Below, piece by piece: positions 21,450-22,439 of a stretch of 22,439 nt of DNA. A program made the translations under genes and the position numbers. The notes under the pieces were generated by a model. The model searched no databases and was not told the origin of the DNA. It saw only the letters and a program-made list of their open reading frames with translations. Each line of letters opens with the position of its first letter. Positions within the stretch are counted from its first letter, which is position 1. The DNA comes from Gonapodya sp. JEL0774 (lineage: Eukaryota > Monoblepharomycota > Monoblepharidomycetes > Monoblepharidales > Gonapodyaceae), in assembly GCA_027604505.1 (NCBI GenBank), contig JADIIX010000241.1, positions 1 through 22,439 on the forward strand. Reading direction: 5' to 3'.

Positions 21450-21704
21450 GGGTAGTTGAGACACGGACGAGACACGAGAACAAATGGAGGTATCATTCAC
21501 AATCAGTGAAGATAGAATGTAATGCAACAAACATTATTTCATCATCTTTACAATCTCCACAAACTATGACGAATTATTCGTGTATTCCTTCCATTTTGCC
21601 TATTTTTTCTTCTTCTTGCTTTTAAGCTCGTCGGGGTCTCCCTGTGTTGTCGAGATGACAATTACGTTGAAAACACAGGAGGAGTGCGAGGACATCGAGT
21701 TGGC
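21450..21704. other. convergent intergenic region, 255 bp
   Basis: This AT-rich spacer lies between the stop of the RanBPM-type gene and the end of the minus-strand Pro/Gln-rich ORF. A plus-strand frame from 21580 to 21780 is rich in Phe, Leu and Ser and overlaps the end of that ORF. I see no family signature in it and do not call it. Confidence 0.4.
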
Positions 21705-22379
21705 TCAAACAACTGCCCGTAGCGACATCACCCTCACCTTACGCTTAATTTTCGAATTTGAATCCTCATTTCCTGCATGATGTTCCGAGTGCTGGTGCGG
21801 GAGTGGTACAGAGGGCTGTGGGTGTTGGTATGTTGGGGTTGATGACGTTAATGTTGGCGATGCGGAGGTCGGAGGCACTGGAGCGAGACCTGGCATCCTG
21901 AGCTTAATTTTGAGTTGAGCGGTGGTTGGTAGTGGTGCGGGGACAGGTGCAGGGAGAAGATTCATGGACGGCAGTGCTGCTGGTGTGGGGGGAGTGGTAT
22001 CAGGGTTCTTGTGCTGAGGTTGTGTTTGGTGTTGTTGTGCGGGTGGTGCAGACGCACGGATTCCTGGTGCGGATGCGCTCGACTGTTGGGACGAGGCGTG
22101 GATGTTGAGTTCACTGTTATGCAATGCAGGCGTAGGTTGTGTAGGTTGGGGTTGGATTGGAGGTGCGGTTTGAGTTTGAGCTTGCGGTTGTGGGGGTTTA
22201 GGGGCAGTAAATTTTATTCGGGGACGTCGGGCTCCAAGGCCGAGGTATTCAGGATCAGCCTTGAAAGAGTACCGGATACGATTGTCGAAGAGGGTCCGCG
22301 GATGGGGGAAAGAAGAAGTAGGGGAGGGGGGGGGGGGGGGGGGGGTTGGGGGCCGGAAATAATAACCGGGGGTTTGCAT
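21705..22379 (-). CDS. Pro/Gln-rich protein, probably partial, unknown function
   Basis: This minus-strand frame of 224 codons ends at TGA 21705-21707. Most of it is low complexity (Pro, Gln, Ala, Ser, Thr). The less biased parts are DNRIRYSFKADPEYLGLG and RRPRIKF near the N-terminus, LKIKLRMPG in the middle and KIKRKVRVMSLRAVV at the C-terminus, basic stretches that could suit a nuclear protein (inference). The apparent ATG at 22379 lies beyond a run of 20 G on the plus strand (22326-22345) and in poor-looking terminal sequence. The frame across that run and the start are therefore not reliable, and the gene probably continues past the window. I do not recognise it. Confidence 0.4.
   Translation of the reverse strand: MQTPGYYFRPPTPPPPPPSPTSSFPHPRTLFDNRIRYSFKADPEYLGLGARRPRIKFTAPKPPQPQAQTQTAPPIQPQPTQPTPALHNSELNIHASSQQSSASAPGIRASAPPAQQHQTQPQHKNPDTTPPTPAALPSMNLLPAPVPAPLPTTAQLKIKLRMPGLAPVPPTSASPTLTSSTPTYQHPQPSVPLPHQHSEHHAGNEDSNSKIKRKVRVMSLRAVV
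22326..22345. repeat. poly-G homopolymer, 20 nt
   Basis: There are twenty consecutive G on the plus strand, inside a wider G-rich stretch. On the minus strand it would encode part of a proline run. Homopolymers this long are prone to replication slippage and to assembly error. Confidence 0.9.
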
Positions 22380-22439
22380 TGAAAAACCCGGCCCAAAAAA
22401 TAGTTACGGCAAAAACTGAAACGCAAAAATAAAAAAACG

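Overview
The window is nuclear DNA of a fungus, most likely an early-diverging zoosporic (chytrid-like) lineage. Its genes are broken by many short GT-AG introns, mostly 54-130 bp, with donors such as GTGAGT, GTAAGT and GTGCGT. The protein set is typically fungal: CK2 catalytic subunit, a UPF0658 Golgi membrane protein, a RanBPM/Gid1-type protein, and a secreted thaumatin-like protein carrying cysteine-rich sugar-binding-like modules. The assignment to chytrids is inference; nothing here fixes a species. There is no sign of bacterial operons, CRISPR arrays or an intact mobile element.

Layout. 259-531 (-): a doubtful 90-residue ORF. 561-4354 (+): a large low-complexity membrane-type protein of unknown function (two exons). 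4552-6462 (+): CK2 alpha (seven exons). 6557-9253 (+): an ASNSD1-type asparagine-synthetase-domain protein (nine exons), starting only 94 bp after CK2 alpha. 9529-11349 (-): UPF0658 Golgi membrane protein, 5' end uncertain, followed upstream by unassigned coding-like sequence to about 12012. 12013-12553: divergent intergenic region. 12554-13764 (+): molybdopterin synthase large subunit with a histidine-rich tail. 14085-16549 (-): secreted thaumatin-like protein with four N-terminal cysteine-rich modules, two of them produced by a recent tandem duplication. 16584-17853: gene-poor, with a decayed coding-like patch. 17854-18312 (-): a possible small spliced gene. 18454-21449 (+): RanBPM/Gid1 homologue (SPRY, LisH, CTLH, CRA). 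21705-22379 (-): start of a Pro/Gln-rich ORF next to a 20-base G run at the low-quality end of the sequence.

The genes do not form one pathway. They are mainly single-copy housekeeping genes (phosphorylation, Golgi membrane, molybdenum cofactor, ubiquitin-ligase scaffold) plus one secreted cell-wall-type protein. Exon boundaries were derived by hand from splice signals, codon phase and remembered family sequence patterns. Six multi-exon models (CK2 alpha, ASNSD1, UPF0658 core, MoaE, thaumatin-like, RanBPM) join in phase at every junction, which is strong internal support. The most interesting items are the duplicated exon-intron-exon module in the thaumatin-like gene, the His-rich extension on MoaE, and the two unidentified stretches around 11.2-12.0 kb and 17.0-18.3 kb.
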